The notes: generated by a model not told the origin, from the letters alone. DNA of 58,909 nucleotides from an uncultured Oscillospiraceae bacterium (GCA_944387115.1 CALXDR010000005.1:1-58909); one strand, 5' to 3'. Shown: positions 17,429 to 26,794, numbered from the stretch's first letter. A program made the numbers and translations.

Positions 17429-18103
17429 TCACTCCACCTCATAAGGCCAGTCCAGAATGCCGCCAAACTCATACACCTGGGTATAGCCCAGCTGTACCAG
17501 GCGGTTGGCCGCCATCTTGCTCCGGCTGCCGCTGCGGCAGTACACCAGCACCATGGTATCCTGTTCAGGAATGACCTGGGCGGCGCTGCCCCGCTCGATG
17601 GTACCCAGCGGGAAGAGCACTGCTCCGGGAATGTGCCCCGCCTCGTACTCGTACTCCTCCCGCACGTCCAGAATGACCGCCTGGGGCATCTGCTCCATAT
17701 ACGCCTTGGCCTGCTGGGGGGTAATTTGTGTAAACGCTGCCACGGAAGCTTCCACCTCCTCCTGTGTGGTATCCAGGCGCACAATGCCGTACACCTGGTG
17801 AATTTGCGCCGGGTAGGACTCGGCAATCTGCCCGTCGTAGTACACCGCAATCCGATCTCCCACCGCCAGCTCGGGGGTATCCTCCCCGTTCAGCTTGTCC
17901 AGAAAGACCACAATCCGGTCGCTGGATTGCAGCGCCTCCTCCCCCGGCTCCACCTTCAGGGTCAGGCTGTCCGCCGCCAGGGACTCCACCACCCCCTGCA
18001 CCCGGGGGTGGTCCTCCAGGGTCTTTGTCCCATCCCCTGCACACCCAGACAGCAACACGCACACTGCCGCTGCCAACGCTGCCAGACATCTGGTTTTTCC
18101 CAT
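17429..18103 (-). CDS. Rhodanese-domain lipoprotein
   Basis: A lipoprotein signal peptide ends in the lipobox LLSGC near residue 21, so the protein is probably membrane-anchored outside the cell. Residues 30-110 form a small beta-rich region resembling a DUF3221-type domain. Residues 125-224 are a rhodanese: VILDVREEYEYEAGHIPGA and the active-site loop VYCRSGSRSKMA with its Cys. Thiosulfate or persulfide transfer is the family activity, but the physiological donor and acceptor are unknown. The start at 18103 has a GAGGGG site. Confidence 0.88.
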   Translation of the reverse strand: MGKTRCLAALAAAVCVLLSGCAGDGTKTLEDHPRVQGVVESLAADSLTLKVEPGEEALQSSDRIVVFLDKLNGEDTPELAVGDRIAVYYDGQIAESYPAQIHQVYGIVRLDTTQEEVEASVAAFTQITPQQAKAYMEQMPQAVILDVREEYEYEAGHIPGAVLFPLGTIERGSAAQVIPEQDTMVLVYCRSGSRSKMAANRLVQLGYTQVYEFGGILDWPYEVE

Positions 18104-18252
18104 ATAATCCCCTCCCCTCTGTGCCATCCCCCATTCCTACAGCCATTCCAAGGCTGCATCAGACGGGGGCAATGGCTGCCCCGGACAGCAGGGAGGGAGA
18201 TCCCCTCTGCCCGTCTGCCCCGGCTTGCAGTGCCTTTGCAATCTGCCCGCCT

Positions 18253-18281
18253 ATTATAGCAGGTTTCCTGAGAAAGGCCAA
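18253..18281 (-). promoter_or_regulatory. Candidate promoter of the rhodanese lipoprotein gene
   Basis: Minus strand: -35 TTGGCC (18276-18281), 17-bp spacer, consensus -10 TATAAT (18253-18258). Confidence 0.5.
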
Positions 18282-18306
18282 GGGCATGGACGCTTTCAAG
18301 TTTGTC

Positions 18307-18335
18307 TTGACAGATAAAACCGGATGTGATATATT
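18307..18335 (+). promoter_or_regulatory. Promoter of the glycosyltransferase pair
   Basis: -35 TTGACA (18307-18312), 17-bp spacer, -10 TATATT (18330-18335). The leader to the ATG at 18623 would be about 280 nt. It is AT-rich near 18480-18545 and includes the palindrome TTAAGAAATTCTTAA; no ORF in it looks real. Confidence 0.7.
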
Positions 18336-18622
18336 AACTGTACCAATACAAGTAGTACAGTAAATACAGATTGGCAGCGCCAGCCTCCCACAAGCCCCTG
18401 TTCACACTGCGCCGCCGCTGCCCGGTATATTTGCACGAGATGGGAAAGAAATTTCAGGAAAGTTTCGTGCTAAATTTCAAATCCAAAAAATCTTAAGAAA
18501 TTCTTAAAGTTTTTCCTTATAAAATTCTAAACTTCCGGTTTTATAATAAGAGGCCTGAACTGCCCCTTTCATGGAGCACCTCAAGAAACCCACTGCACAA
18601 ACTGAGGATAGGAGGTTTTGCA

Positions 18623-19696
18623 ATGAAAATCCTTGTTTTGACCGGAAAATTCGGCATGGGCCACTATTCTGCCGCCCAAACCTTACAGCATCAGCTGGAA
18701 CAGGATGGACACCAGGTGACGCTGGTGGACTTATTTGCATATATGCTGCCCGATTTGGCCCCGGCTATGTACCGGGCCTTTTCCCTGATGGTCACCTATG
18801 CCGGCGGGGTGTACAACCTGGTACACCGCATGACCCGCAATATGGAGGGGGACGCCCCCGCCATGGGTCAGCTGCGCCACCGGCTTGCGCAGCTCATTGA
18901 GGCGGAGGCCCCCGATTTGGTGCTCTCCACCCACCCGGTCTGCTCGGGCTGGGTGGCGCAGTACAAAGCGGAGTGGGACAACACCCTCCCTCTGGTCACC
19001 TGCATCACAGACGTCACCTGCCACAGCGAGTGGATTCACCCGGGCACAAACGCCTATCTGGCGCCCTCCGCCACCGTGCGGGAGGGGCTGATTGCCAAGG
19101 GAGTAACCCCCTCCCGGGTGATTGTGACGGGCATTCCCGTGGACAGCCGCTTTACCTGCGCCCATCACCGGGCGGGCGGCCCCCGGGAGCTGCTCATCAT
19201 GGGGGGCGGCCTGGGTCTGATTCCCTGCAAAAATGACTTCTTCGAGGCGCTGGACAGCCTGCCCAACACCCACACCACCATTCTCACCGGGCGCAACCAG
19301 CGGCTGTATCAGCGCCTGGCAGGGCAGTACCAAAACATTGAAGCGGTGCCCTTCACCCGGCAGGTGCCCTATTATATGGGCCGTGCCCACCTGATGCTGT
19401 CCAAGCCCGGCGGCATCACCACCTTTGAGGCCATCTCCGCCCGCCTGCCTATGCTGGCCTGGGCGCCGTTTTTGGAGCAGGAGCGGGAGAACGCCTACTT
19501 CCTCGTCTCCCACGGCATGGCCCGCATCGCCTCGAAGGACGAGAGTGCCTGTCTGGCCGCCATCCAGGCCACCCTCTACGACGACCAGGCCCTGGAGGGT
19601 ATGCGGCAGGCCATGGACCGGCTGTCCAGCGGACTGCACAAGCACGCCATCTGCGCCCTGGCCCGCAGTCTTGAGCGAAAGGAGCACTGTGTATGA
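18623..19696 (+). CDS. Diacylglycerol glycosyltransferase-like protein (MGDG synthase/UgtP family)
   Basis: This is a 357-residue GT-B enzyme of family GT28. The N-terminus KILVLTGKFGMGHYSAAQ has the glycine/His loop of MGDG synthases and UgtP. The C-terminal donor-binding half has LSKPGGITTFEA with the conserved PGG(I/T)T loop. The likely reaction is sugar transfer from a nucleotide sugar to diacylglycerol at the inner face of the membrane, making glycolipid. The ATG follows TAGGAGG. Its stop overlaps the next gene, a MprF-like membrane protein, by 4 nt, which points to a joint envelope-lipid role. Confidence 0.88.
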   Translation: MKILVLTGKFGMGHYSAAQTLQHQLEQDGHQVTLVDLFAYMLPDLAPAMYRAFSLMVTYAGGVYNLVHRMTRNMEGDAPAMGQLRHRLAQLIEAEAPDLVLSTHPVCSGWVAQYKAEWDNTLPLVTCITDVTCHSEWIHPGTNAYLAPSATVREGLIAKGVTPSRVIVTGIPVDSRFTCAHHRAGGPRELLIMGGGLGLIPCKNDFFEALDSLPNTHTTILTGRNQRLYQRLAGQYQNIEAVPFTRQVPYYMGRAHLMLSKPGGITTFEAISARLPMLAWAPFLEQERENAYFLVSHGMARIASKDESACLAAIQATLYDDQALEGMRQAMDRLSSGLHKHAICALARSLERKEHCV

Positions 19697-20751
19697 AGGG
19701 ATGGAAAAACGGGGTATTCTTCCTGCTGATGCTCCTTTTGCTGGGGTGGACGGGGTACACCATTCTCAAGGACCAGTCCCCCCAGCAGATTGCCCAGGCC
19801 ATTGCAAGCGCCAACCTGCCCATACTCCTCCTGGGTATTCCCGTCATGGGACTATACATTGCCTTTGAGGCCAAGTCCTCCCACTGGATTCTCCGCAGTC
19901 TGGGCAGTGCCCAGCCCTACCGGCGCTGTTACTTCTACTCCTGCGTGGGCTTCTTCTTCAGCGTCATCACACCCTCCGCCTCCGGCGGACAGCCCGCTCA
20001 GGTCTATTATATGAGCCGGGACGGAGTGCCCGGCGCTTACGGCGCTCTGGATATGCTCCTGGTCACGGTGGGCTACCACGCCGCCGTGGTCATCTACGGG
20101 GTGATTGCCCTGCTCACCTCGCACCATCTGTCCCAGCAGCTAGGGGAGATTGGCCCACTGCTGGTCATCGGCCTGAGCCTGTTCATCCTGCTGGGGGTGG
20201 CCATGCTCCTGCTCCTGTTTGCCCCCGGCCCCATCCAGCGGCTTTGCCATGGCGTCATCCGCCTGACGGCCCGGCTCCGTCCCAGCCTGGATGTGCCCAA
20301 GTGGACGCAGCGGGTGGACCGCTATATGGCGCAGTACCGCACCGGCTCCGACCTGCTGCGTGCTGCACCCGCCCTCTTCCCAAAGGTACTGCTCATGAGC
20401 CTGGGCCAGCAGGCCTGCGTATACCTGGCCCCCTACCTGGTGTACCTGGCCTTTGGCCTGGAAGGCTCCACCCTGTGGCAGGTGTTCTTCCTCCAGGTGC
20501 TCTGCTCCATTTCCGTGGAATACCTCCCCCTGCCCGGCGGCGCTGGGGCGGCAGAGCAGGTGTTCCTCCATTCCTTCCTGGTTCTCTTCGGCGCAACCCT
20601 GGTGGCGCCCGCCATGATTGTCAGCCGCACCGTGAGCTGCTACCTCCCCCTGGGCATCACCGGGGTAATTACAGCCCTGGGGCATATGGTGGGCAAGCAG
20701 TCCCTCAAGGCCCGGCCCCTCTCCAACGCCCCCGGCGATCTTGCCGCCTAG
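19693..20751 (+). CDS. MprF-like flippase-domain membrane protein (LPG_synthase_TM family)
   Basis: This 352-residue membrane protein has about eight hydrophobic segments and matches the UPF0104/LPG_synthase_TM family: FFFSVITPSASGGQPAQVYY and EYLPLPGGAGAAEQVF are its conserved motifs. It corresponds to the membrane half of MprF without the aminoacyl-transferase half, so it probably moves a lipid across the membrane rather than making lysyl-PG. It is translationally coupled (ATGA) to the upstream glycolipid glycosyltransferase, whose product is a natural candidate substrate. That link is inferred from the operon. Confidence 0.87.
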   Translation: MKGWKNGVFFLLMLLLLGWTGYTILKDQSPQQIAQAIASANLPILLLGIPVMGLYIAFEAKSSHWILRSLGSAQPYRRCYFYSCVGFFFSVITPSASGGQPAQVYYMSRDGVPGAYGALDMLLVTVGYHAAVVIYGVIALLTSHHLSQQLGEIGPLLVIGLSLFILLGVAMLLLLFAPGPIQRLCHGVIRLTARLRPSLDVPKWTQRVDRYMAQYRTGSDLLRAAPALFPKVLLMSLGQQACVYLAPYLVYLAFGLEGSTLWQVFFLQVLCSISVEYLPLPGGAGAAEQVFLHSFLVLFGATLVAPAMIVSRTVSCYLPLGITGVITALGHMVGKQSLKARPLSNAPGDLAA

Positions 20752-20770
20752 GGGGACGCCCCATTTGCCA

Positions 20771-20817
20771 ACAAACAGCACAGCCTGCGGGAGTAAGCCG
20801 CAGGCTGTGCTGTTTGT
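20771..20817 (+). terminator. Intrinsic terminator
   Basis: Twenty-base arms (20771-20790 and 20798-20817) pair perfectly around a 7-nt loop, 19 bp past the operon's last stop. Confidence 0.8.
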
Positions 20818-20821
20818 CTGT

Positions 20822-21349
20822 TGGGGATGATGTTGGGCTTCGCTCCAGTCCATCCGAGGGGCGACCGGGCTTAGCGCTTCTCTGCTGTCACGCTTCGCTC
20901 CCCTCCGTGTACGCTCGGCTTCCCTCCGACTCAGGGCAAATCCGGTCGGGCTTTGCCCGCCCTGGGTTTTGCCCTTCGCTCCAGTCCATCCGAGCTACTC
21001 CGGGGGCTCAGCGCTTCTACAGATTTTCGCCGCCCGCAGGCGGTGAAATAAAGTTCAGTCCTGTGTTTTCCGGGGACATGCGCCGCGGAAAACACTCTTC
21101 TCAGGGGAAATAGGGTGACAATTCCGACAGGAATCGAACTCTATTTCCCCTGCATCCCCTCAAAAAAGTCCTTGGACTTTTTTGAAATGGCTCACGACGG
21201 CTCAGCGCTTCTCCGCTGTCACGCCTCGCCTGCTCACGACGCCCGGCTTCCCTCCGTCTCGGGACAACCATGGCAGGCTACGCCTGCCTTTCATGGTTAT
21301 CCCTCGCTCCAGTCCATCCGGGCTGTTCGCGACGGCTCAGCGCTTCTCC
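20822..21349. repeat. Dispersed repeat region, copy 1
   Basis: No gene is seen here. CGCTCCAGTCCATCCG occurs three times (near 20839, 20979 and 21305), each in a unit also containing AGCGCTTCT, CGGCTTCCCTCCG and a GGGCAAA...TTGCCC stem. Between units lie the small hairpin ATTCC-gaca-GGAAT (21121-21134) and the perfect inverted repeat TCAAAAAAGTCC-tt-GGACTTTTTTGA (21160-21185). The same arrangement occurs inverted at 44425-44765. Confidence 0.75.
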
Positions 21350-22708
21350 TTAATTCCTCAAACTATGCAACGGGGCGGGGATACGACCGCCCCGGTCCAC
21401 AAAGTCCTGGGCGCTGCCCTGGTGGCAGGGCATCACCGGGGCGCAGCCCAGTAGGCCGCCAAACTCCACCTCGTCCCCCACCACCTTTCCGGGGGCGGGA
21501 ATGATGCGCACCGCCGTGGTCTTGTTGTTGACCATGCCAATGGCGGCCTCGTCGGCAATGATGGCGGACAGGGTGGCGGCGCTGGTGTCCCCGGGCACGG
21601 CAATCATATCCAGCCCCACAGAGCACACACAGGTCATCGCCTCCAGCTTATCCAGGGTGAGCTGGCCGCTGCGGGCAGCGGCAATCATCCCCTCATCCTC
21701 ACTGACGGGGATAAAGGCGCCAGACAGGCCGCCCACCGAGGAAGAGGCCATCACGCCCCCCTTTTTCACCGCATCGTTGAGCAGCGCCAGAGCGGCGGTG
21801 GTCCCGTGGGTGCCGCACACCTCCAGTCCCATCTCCTCCAAAATGCGGGCCACAGAGTCCCCCACCGCAGGGGTTGGGGCCAGGGACAAATCCACAATGC
21901 CAAAGGGCACCCCCAGCCGCTGGCTGGCCTCCCGGGCCACCAGCTGGCCCATACGGGTGACCTGGAAGGCGGTCTTTTTGATGGTCTCCGCCACCACATC
22001 GAAGGGCTGCCCCTTCACCGCCTTGAGGGCATGGTGCACCACGCCGGGGCCGGACACCCCCACATTGATCACCCGCTCGGCCTCGCCCACCCCGTGAAAC
22101 GCCCCGGCCATAAAGGGGTTATCCTCCACGGCGTTGCAGAACACCACCAGCTTGGCGCAGCCAAAGCCGTCCCGGTCTGCGGTGCGCTGGGCGGTGGCCT
22201 GGATGGTCTGCCCCATCAGGCGCACGGCATCCATGTTGATGCCCGCCTTGGTAGAGCCGATATTCACCGAGGCGCACACCACATCGGTCACCGCCAGCGC
22301 CTCGGGAATGGCGGCAACGAGCCGCCCGTCCGCCTGGGTCATCCCCTTGTGCACCAGGGCGGAAAATCCCCCCACAAAGTCCACCCCCGTGGCCTTTGCC
22401 GCCCGATCCAGCGCCCGGGCGAAGGGCACATAATCGGCGGTGTCCGAGGCTCCTGCCACCAGGGCAATGGGCGTGACCGCAATGCGCTTGTTCACAATGG
22501 GAATCCCAAACTCCCTGGAGATGTCCTCTGCCACCTCCACCAGGCGGTGGGCAGAGGTGGTGATTTTGTCGTAAATCCTCTGGCACGCCGCCTTGGGGTC
22601 GCTGTGGCAGCAATCCAGCAGGGAGATGCCCATGGTGACGGTGCGCACATCCAGATGCTGACGGTCAATCATATCCAGAGTGTTGAAAATATCTATTTGA
22701 TTATGCAC
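21350..22708 (-). CDS. PFL/DUF711 family protein (UPF0210)
   Basis: This 452-residue cytosolic protein belongs to the UPF0210 family, related to the glycyl-radical fold but without a known activity. Conserved blocks include [46 protein letters not shown] and [16 protein letters not shown] choose the GTG at 22708 because AGGAG lies 8 nt upstream; another GTG three codons earlier sits too close. It is the last gene of an operon with an ACT protein and a YfbR-like hydrolase. The ACT-UPF0210 pair recurs in Firmicutes, which suggests the ACT protein senses a ligand for this protein. Confidence 0.92.
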   Translation of the reverse strand: MHNQIDIFNTLDMIDRQHLDVRTVTMGISLLDCCHSDPKAACQRIYDKITTSAHRLVEVAEDISREFGIPIVNKRIAVTPIALVAGASDTADYVPFARALDRAAKATGVDFVGGFSALVHKGMTQADGRLVAAIPEALAVTDVVCASVNIGSTKAGINMDAVRLMGQTIQATAQRTADRDGFGCAKLVVFCNAVEDNPFMAGAFHGVGEAERVINVGVSGPGVVHHALKAVKGQPFDVVAETIKKTAFQVTRMGQLVAREASQRLGVPFGIVDLSLAPTPAVGDSVARILEEMGLEVCGTHGTTAALALLNDAVKKGGVMASSSVGGLSGAFIPVSEDEGMIAAARSGQLTLDKLEAMTCVCSVGLDMIAVPGDTSAATLSAIIADEAAIGMVNNKTTAVRIIPAPGKVVGDEVEFGGLLGCAPVMPCHQGSAQDFVDRGGRIPAPLHSLRN

Positions 22709-22738
22709 TGTATACACTCCTCTCCAATACGCCCCGCC

Positions 22739-23011
22739 TCAGATGCGGTGCATGGCGTGGAAGATGTCCTCCCGCTGAACATGGATGTCCAGTCCCCGTG
22801 CGCTCCCCCCTTCCTCCAGCTCCTCCTTCAGCTGGGCAAAGGGCACGGTGGCCTGGGCCACATCCACCACCATCATCATGGTGAAATACTCCTGCAAAAT
22901 GGTCTGGCTGATGTCCAGCACATTCACATTTCTCTGGCTGAGCTGGGTACACACAGCGGCGATAATCCCCACCTGGTCCCGACCTACAACAGTGACAACG
23001 GCTTTCATCAT
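22739..23011 (-). CDS. ACT domain protein (UPF0237 family)
   Basis: The 90-residue product is a single ACT domain. It begins MMKAVVTVVGRDQVGIIAAV, has the NVNVLDISQTIL stretch, and is a small ligand-binding regulator of the type found next to UPF0210 genes. Its ATG overlaps the stop of the upstream HD-domain gene (ATGA), and the UPF0210 gene follows 30 bp later. The second ATG is an equally possible start. The bound ligand is unknown. Confidence 0.9.
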   Translation of the reverse strand: MMKAVVTVVGRDQVGIIAAVCTQLSQRNVNVLDISQTILQEYFTMMMVVDVAQATVPFAQLKEELEEGGSARGLDIHVQREDIFHAMHRI

Positions 23012-23616
23012 ACACTTCCTCCTTCTGTTTGCTTCCCTGCCCCGCCCAGCTCATCCAGGGTGAGGCGAAAGGCTTCTCCAAGATGCTCCAAAAACCAGGA
23101 GATCTCCTCCATCTCCATCCCTCGCAGGGCTTGCATGGTCTCCTGGGCGGCGAGACGAAATTCGGTGTTGCCCGCCTTCAGCTCCTCCTGGCACTTGAGC
23201 CAGGCGGCCAGCTTATCCCCCGCCTTGACATAGCGGCGCACCTGCGGGTCGGACTCCTGCACCAGCGGCGCATAGGCCGCCTGCAGCGCAGCGGGGAGCA
23301 TTTCCAGCAGCTTGTTCTGCGCCACCACCTCCACCTGGCGATAGGCCTGCTTCAGCTCGGGATTGCAGTACTTGATGGGCGTGGGCAAATCCCCTGTGAT
23401 AATCTCCGGCGCATCGTGGAACAGCGCTGCGGCAGCCACCCGATCCGGCTCCACCTGCCTGCCCAGCACCTCCCGGCCGATGACCGCCAGGGCGTGGGCC
23501 AGCACTGCCACCTCGTAGGAGTGCTCCTCCACATTCTCCGTGCGGGTGTTGCGCATCAGCGCCCAGCGGGCAATGTAGCGCATACGGAAGATGTAGGCAA
23601 AAAAGTCATAGTGCAT
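23008..23616 (-). CDS. YfbR-like 5'-deoxynucleotidase (HD domain)
   Basis: This is a 202-residue HD phosphohydrolase. The metal ligands are visible in VEEHSYEVAVLAH, the HD pair in ALFHDAPEIITGDLPTP, and a later Asp in KAGDKLAAWL. Length and motifs fit YfbR, which hydrolyses deoxyribonucleoside 5'-monophosphates, though other small HD hydrolases share them. The ATG at 23616 follows AGGAG by 7 nt; an open frame upstream has no ribosome site and runs through the promoter. It is the first gene of a three-gene operon. Confidence 0.88.
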   Translation of the reverse strand: MHYDFFAYIFRMRYIARWALMRNTRTENVEEHSYEVAVLAHALAVIGREVLGRQVEPDRVAAAALFHDAPEIITGDLPTPIKYCNPELKQAYRQVEVVAQNKLLEMLPAALQAAYAPLVQESDPQVRRYVKAGDKLAAWLKCQEELKAGNTEFRLAAQETMQALRGMEMEEISWFLEHLGEAFRLTLDELGGAGKQTEGGSV

Positions 23617-23660
23617 ACCGTACTCCTCTCTATCTCTGCACACCTTTGGGATATGACACC

Positions 23661-23689
23661 AGTATAGCAACTCTCCCCGGCAATGTAAA
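23661..23689 (-). promoter_or_regulatory. Promoter of the HD-ACT-UPF0210 operon
   Basis: Minus strand: -35 TTTACA (23684-23689), 17-bp spacer, -10 TATACT (23661-23666). Confidence 0.75.
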
Positions 23690-23698
23690 CGCTTACCC

Positions 23699-23727
23699 TG
23701 TACAAGGGGACAAAAAATTGCTATACT
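23699..23727 (+). promoter_or_regulatory. mtaB promoter
   Basis: -35 TGTACA (23699-23704), 17-bp spacer, -10 TATACT (23722-23727). It is divergent from the neighbouring operon promoter, with only 9 bp between the two -35 boxes. Confidence 0.65.
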
Positions 23728-23776
23728 AGAAGGCAATCTCGGGCCTGCCCCACCACGGCCCGCCAGGAGGTAGTAC

Positions 23777-25069
23777 ATGAAAATCGCCATCTGCACCCTG
23801 GGGTGCAAAGTGAACCAATATGAAACCCAGGCCATGGAGGGGGAGCTGCGTGCCCGAGGGCACCAGCTCACCGCCTTCGACGGCCCCGCCGACGCCTACA
23901 TCATCAACACCTGTACCGTCACCGCCGTGAGTGACAAGAAATGCCGCAACATCATCCGCCGGGCCAAAAAGCAAGCGCCCCATGCGGTGGTTGCCGTGTG
24001 CGGCTGCTATGCCCAGACCGATCCCCAGGCAGTGGCGGAGCTGGGGGTGGATTTGATCTCCGGCACGGGGGACCGCATGGCCTTTCTGGACCGGCTGGAA
24101 GGGCTGCTGGCCCACCAGGACACCCCCGTGGTGGAGGTGGACCGTGCCCTGGCGCGCCGGGAATTTGAGCGTCTGCCCGCCGGAGGCATGGAGGGGCGCA
24201 CCCGAGCCTACCTCAAGGTGGAGGACGGCTGTGTGAACTTCTGCTCCTACTGCATCATCCCCTATGCCCGGGGCCCCATCCGCTCCCTGCCCCTGGAGGA
24301 GGCGGTGGCCCAGGCCCGTGCCCTGGCTCAGGAGGGGTATCGGGAGCTGGTGCTCACCGGCATTGAAATTTCCTCCTGGGGCCACGACCTGAAGGAGGGG
24401 CTCACCCTCATCGACCTGGTGGAGCACCTGTGCCAGGCTGTGCCCGCCCTGCGTGTGCGCCTGGGCTCCCTGGAGCCGCGCACCATCACCGAGGACTTTT
24501 GCCAGCGTGCCGCCGCCCTGCCCACCCTGTGCCCCCACTTCCACCTGTCCATGCAGTCGGGCTGCGACGCCACCTTGAAGCGCATGAACCGCAAGTATGA
24601 TTCCACACGCTATCTGCAATCTGTGGATTTGCTGCGCACCTATTTCCACAACCCGGCCATCACCACCGACCTGATTGTGGGCTTCCCCCAGGAGACAGAG
24701 GAGGAATTTGCACAGACCCTCGCCTTCCTGTGGAAGTGCGCCTTCTCCTCCATGCACATCTTCCCCTACTCCCGCCGCCCCGGAACCCCCGCCGCCGACA
24801 TGGAGCACCAGGTCCCCCAGGCGGACAAGGAGGCCCGTGCCCAAAAAGCCGCCGAGGTGGCAGCCCAGATGGAGCAGGCCTATCTCTCCGGCCTGGTGGG
24901 CCAGCTCCTCCCCGTACTCTTTGAGGAGGAAAAGGACGGCCTGTGGCAGGGTCACGCCCCCAACTATGTCCGGGTGCGGGCAGCGGGCGAAAACCTGCAC
25001 AACCAGCTGCGCAACGTGCGCATCACCGCCGTGGAGCACAACGCCCTGCTGGGCACCTTGGAGGACTGA
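23777..25069 (+). CDS. mtaB: tRNA t6A37 methylthiotransferase MtaB
   Basis: This 430-residue radical-SAM enzyme turns t6A37 into ms2t6A37 in ANN-decoding tRNAs. The N-terminal UPF0004 domain starts CTLGCKVNQYET, the hallmark of MtaB rather than MiaB or RimO, with further cluster Cys in NTCTVTAVSDKKC and VAVCGCYAQ. The radical-SAM triad is CVNFCSYC, followed by PYARGPIRS. A TRAM-like RNA-binding tail closes the protein. The ATG follows AGGAGGT. The gene stands alone with its own promoter. Confidence 0.96.
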   Translation: MKIAICTLGCKVNQYETQAMEGELRARGHQLTAFDGPADAYIINTCTVTAVSDKKCRNIIRRAKKQAPHAVVAVCGCYAQTDPQAVAELGVDLISGTGDRMAFLDRLEGLLAHQDTPVVEVDRALARREFERLPAGGMEGRTRAYLKVEDGCVNFCSYCIIPYARGPIRSLPLEEAVAQARALAQEGYRELVLTGIEISSWGHDLKEGLTLIDLVEHLCQAVPALRVRLGSLEPRTITEDFCQRAAALPTLCPHFHLSMQSGCDATLKRMNRKYDSTRYLQSVDLLRTYFHNPAITTDLIVGFPQETEEEFAQTLAFLWKCAFSSMHIFPYSRRPGTPAADMEHQVPQADKEARAQKAAEVAAQMEQAYLSGLVGQLLPVLFEEEKDGLWQGHAPNYVRVRAAGENLHNQLRNVRITAVEHNALLGTLED

Positions 25070-25092
25070 TTGCACACTGCCCATACACAAGA

Positions 25093-25127
25093 CAATCCCC
25101 GGGGGAGCCTTGCTCCACCGGGGATTG
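25093..25127. terminator. Stem-loop between convergent genes
   Basis: CAATCCCCGG (25093-25102) pairs with CCGGGGATTG (25118-25127) between the mtaB and rnj stops. The U-run is poor in both directions. Confidence 0.5.
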
Positions 25128-25135
25128 GTATTGTC

Positions 25136-26794
25136 TCAGACCTCCATGATGACAGGGAGAATCATGGGATTGCGCTTGGTTTTCTTGTACAGATAGTTGG
25201 ACAGGCTGCCCTTGATTTCCCCCTTGATGGCAGACCAATCCCTGGTGTGGCGCTCTTCACAGCGCTGGAGGGCGTCCACCGCCACCTGGCGCAGCTCCTC
25301 CATGAGCGCCTCGGACTCCTTGACATACACAAACCCGCGGGTGATGATGTCGGGGCCGGAGACCACCTGTCCATCCTCGCCGGACATGGAGACCACCACC
25401 ACAATCATACCGTCCTGCGCCAGGTGCTGGCGGTCCCGCAGCACCACTGCGCCCACATCGCCCACGCCGTAACCGTCCACAAACACCTTGCCGGAGGGGA
25501 CAGTGCCGTTGAGCTTGATGTGCTTGGCGGTCACCTCGATGACCTTGCCCACATCGCTGATGACGATGTTGCGGGGGTTCATGCCCATATCCCGGGCCAG
25601 CTTGGCATGGGTCTTGAGGTGGCGCTGCTCCCCGTGGACAGGGATGAAATACTTGGGCCGCACCAGTGCATGGATGATTTTCAGCTCCTCCTGGCAGGCG
25701 TGGCCGGACACGTGCAAGGGCAGCTCCCGCTCGTTGACCACCTCGGCATCCTTGCGGTAAAGCTCATTGATGACGTTGCCGATGGCATTTTCGTTGCCAG
25801 GAATGGCAGAGGCAGAGAGAATCACCCGGTCGCCGGGGAGAATCTCCACCTGCCGGTGGGTGTTGAAGGCCATTCTGGTCAGGGCGGACATGGTCTCCCC
25901 CTGACTGCCGGTGGTGATGATGCAAACCTTGTTCTTGGGGAGGGTTTTAATCTGGGCCAAATCCACCACCGTGCCGGCGGGCACGTGCATATAGCCCAGC
26001 TCCGTGGACACCCGCATGGCGTTCTCCATGCTCCGCCCGGTCACCGCCACCTTGCGCCCATACTTGGCCGCCACATTGATAATCTGCTGAATGCGGTCAA
26101 TGTTCGAGGCAAAGGTGGTGATGATGATGCGCTGGTCGCACCCGCGGAACAGTGCCTCGAAGGAAGCGCCCACACTCCGCTCGCTCTTGGTAAAGCCGGG
26201 ACGGTCCACATTGGTGGAGTCGGCCAGCAGCGCCAGCACCCCCTCCTTGCCCAGCTCACCCAGACGGGTCAAGTCCGCCATGCCGCCCTGAATGGGGGTG
26301 GGGTCAATCTTGAAGTCGCCGGTGTGAACGCACACGCCCAGCGGGGTGTGGATGGCAAAGGCCACTGCATCGGCGATGGAGTGGTTGATGTGGATAAACT
26401 CCACGGCAAACTTTCCGGCCCGCACCGTCTCCCCTGCCTCGCAGGTGATGAGCTTGACCTTGTCCGCCAGCCGGTGCTCCTCCAGCTTGAGCTTAATCAG
26501 CCCGGCAGACATCCGGGTGGCGTAGATGGGGCAGCGCAAATCCCGCATCAGGTAGGGGATAGCGCCAATGTGGTCCTCGTGGCCGTGGGTGATGAAAATG
26601 GCCCGGATACGATCCCGATTTTGCAGCAGATACGTAAAGTCGGGAATCACCACGTCGATGCCGTACATATCGTTATCGGGGAAGCCCATGCCCACGTCCA
26701 CCACAATGATGTCCCCGCCATATTCATAGACCGTGAGGTTCTTGCCAATTTCGTTGAGACCGCCAAGAGAGATGATTTTTAGTTTTTCAGCCAT
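25136..26794 (-). CDS. rnj: Ribonuclease J
   Basis: This 552-residue metallo-beta-lactamase/beta-CASP nuclease is the 5'-3' exo- and endonuclease of Gram-positive mRNA decay and rRNA maturation. The zinc motif is THGHEDHIGA, followed by beta-CASP motifs around ITTFASNIDR and TGSQGE, and the RNase J C-terminal domain. The ATG at 26794 follows AGGAG by 7 nt and gives the typical start MAEKLKIISLGGLNEIGKN. The open frame upstream has no site. A roughly 400-nt non-coding stretch separates it from comF. Confidence 0.95.
   Translation of the reverse strand: MAEKLKIISLGGLNEIGKNLTVYEYGGDIIVVDVGMGFPDNDMYGIDVVIPDFTYLLQNRDRIRAIFITHGHEDHIGAIPYLMRDLRCPIYATRMSAGLIKLKLEEHRLADKVKLITCEAGETVRAGKFAVEFIHINHSIADAVAFAIHTPLGVCVHTGDFKIDPTPIQGGMADLTRLGELGKEGVLALLADSTNVDRPGFTKSERSVGASFEALFRGCDQRIIITTFASNIDRIQQIINVAAKYGRKVAVTGRSMENAMRVSTELGYMHVPAGTVVDLAQIKTLPKNKVCIITTGSQGETMSALTRMAFNTHRQVEILPGDRVILSASAIPGNENAIGNVINELYRKDAEVVNERELPLHVSGHACQEELKIIHALVRPKYFIPVHGEQRHLKTHAKLARDMGMNPRNIVISDVGKVIEVTAKHIKLNGTVPSGKVFVDGYGVGDVGAVVLRDRQHLAQDGMIVVVVSMSGEDGQVVSGPDIITRGFVYVKESEALMEELRQVAVDALQRCEERHTRDWSAIKGEIKGSLSNYLYKKTKRNPMILPVIMEV

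Noticed and set aside
15781..17850. 689-codon minus-strand frame opposite the ATPase and rhodanese genes
   Set aside because: It runs antisense through two convincing genes and a terminator and has no recognisable domain.
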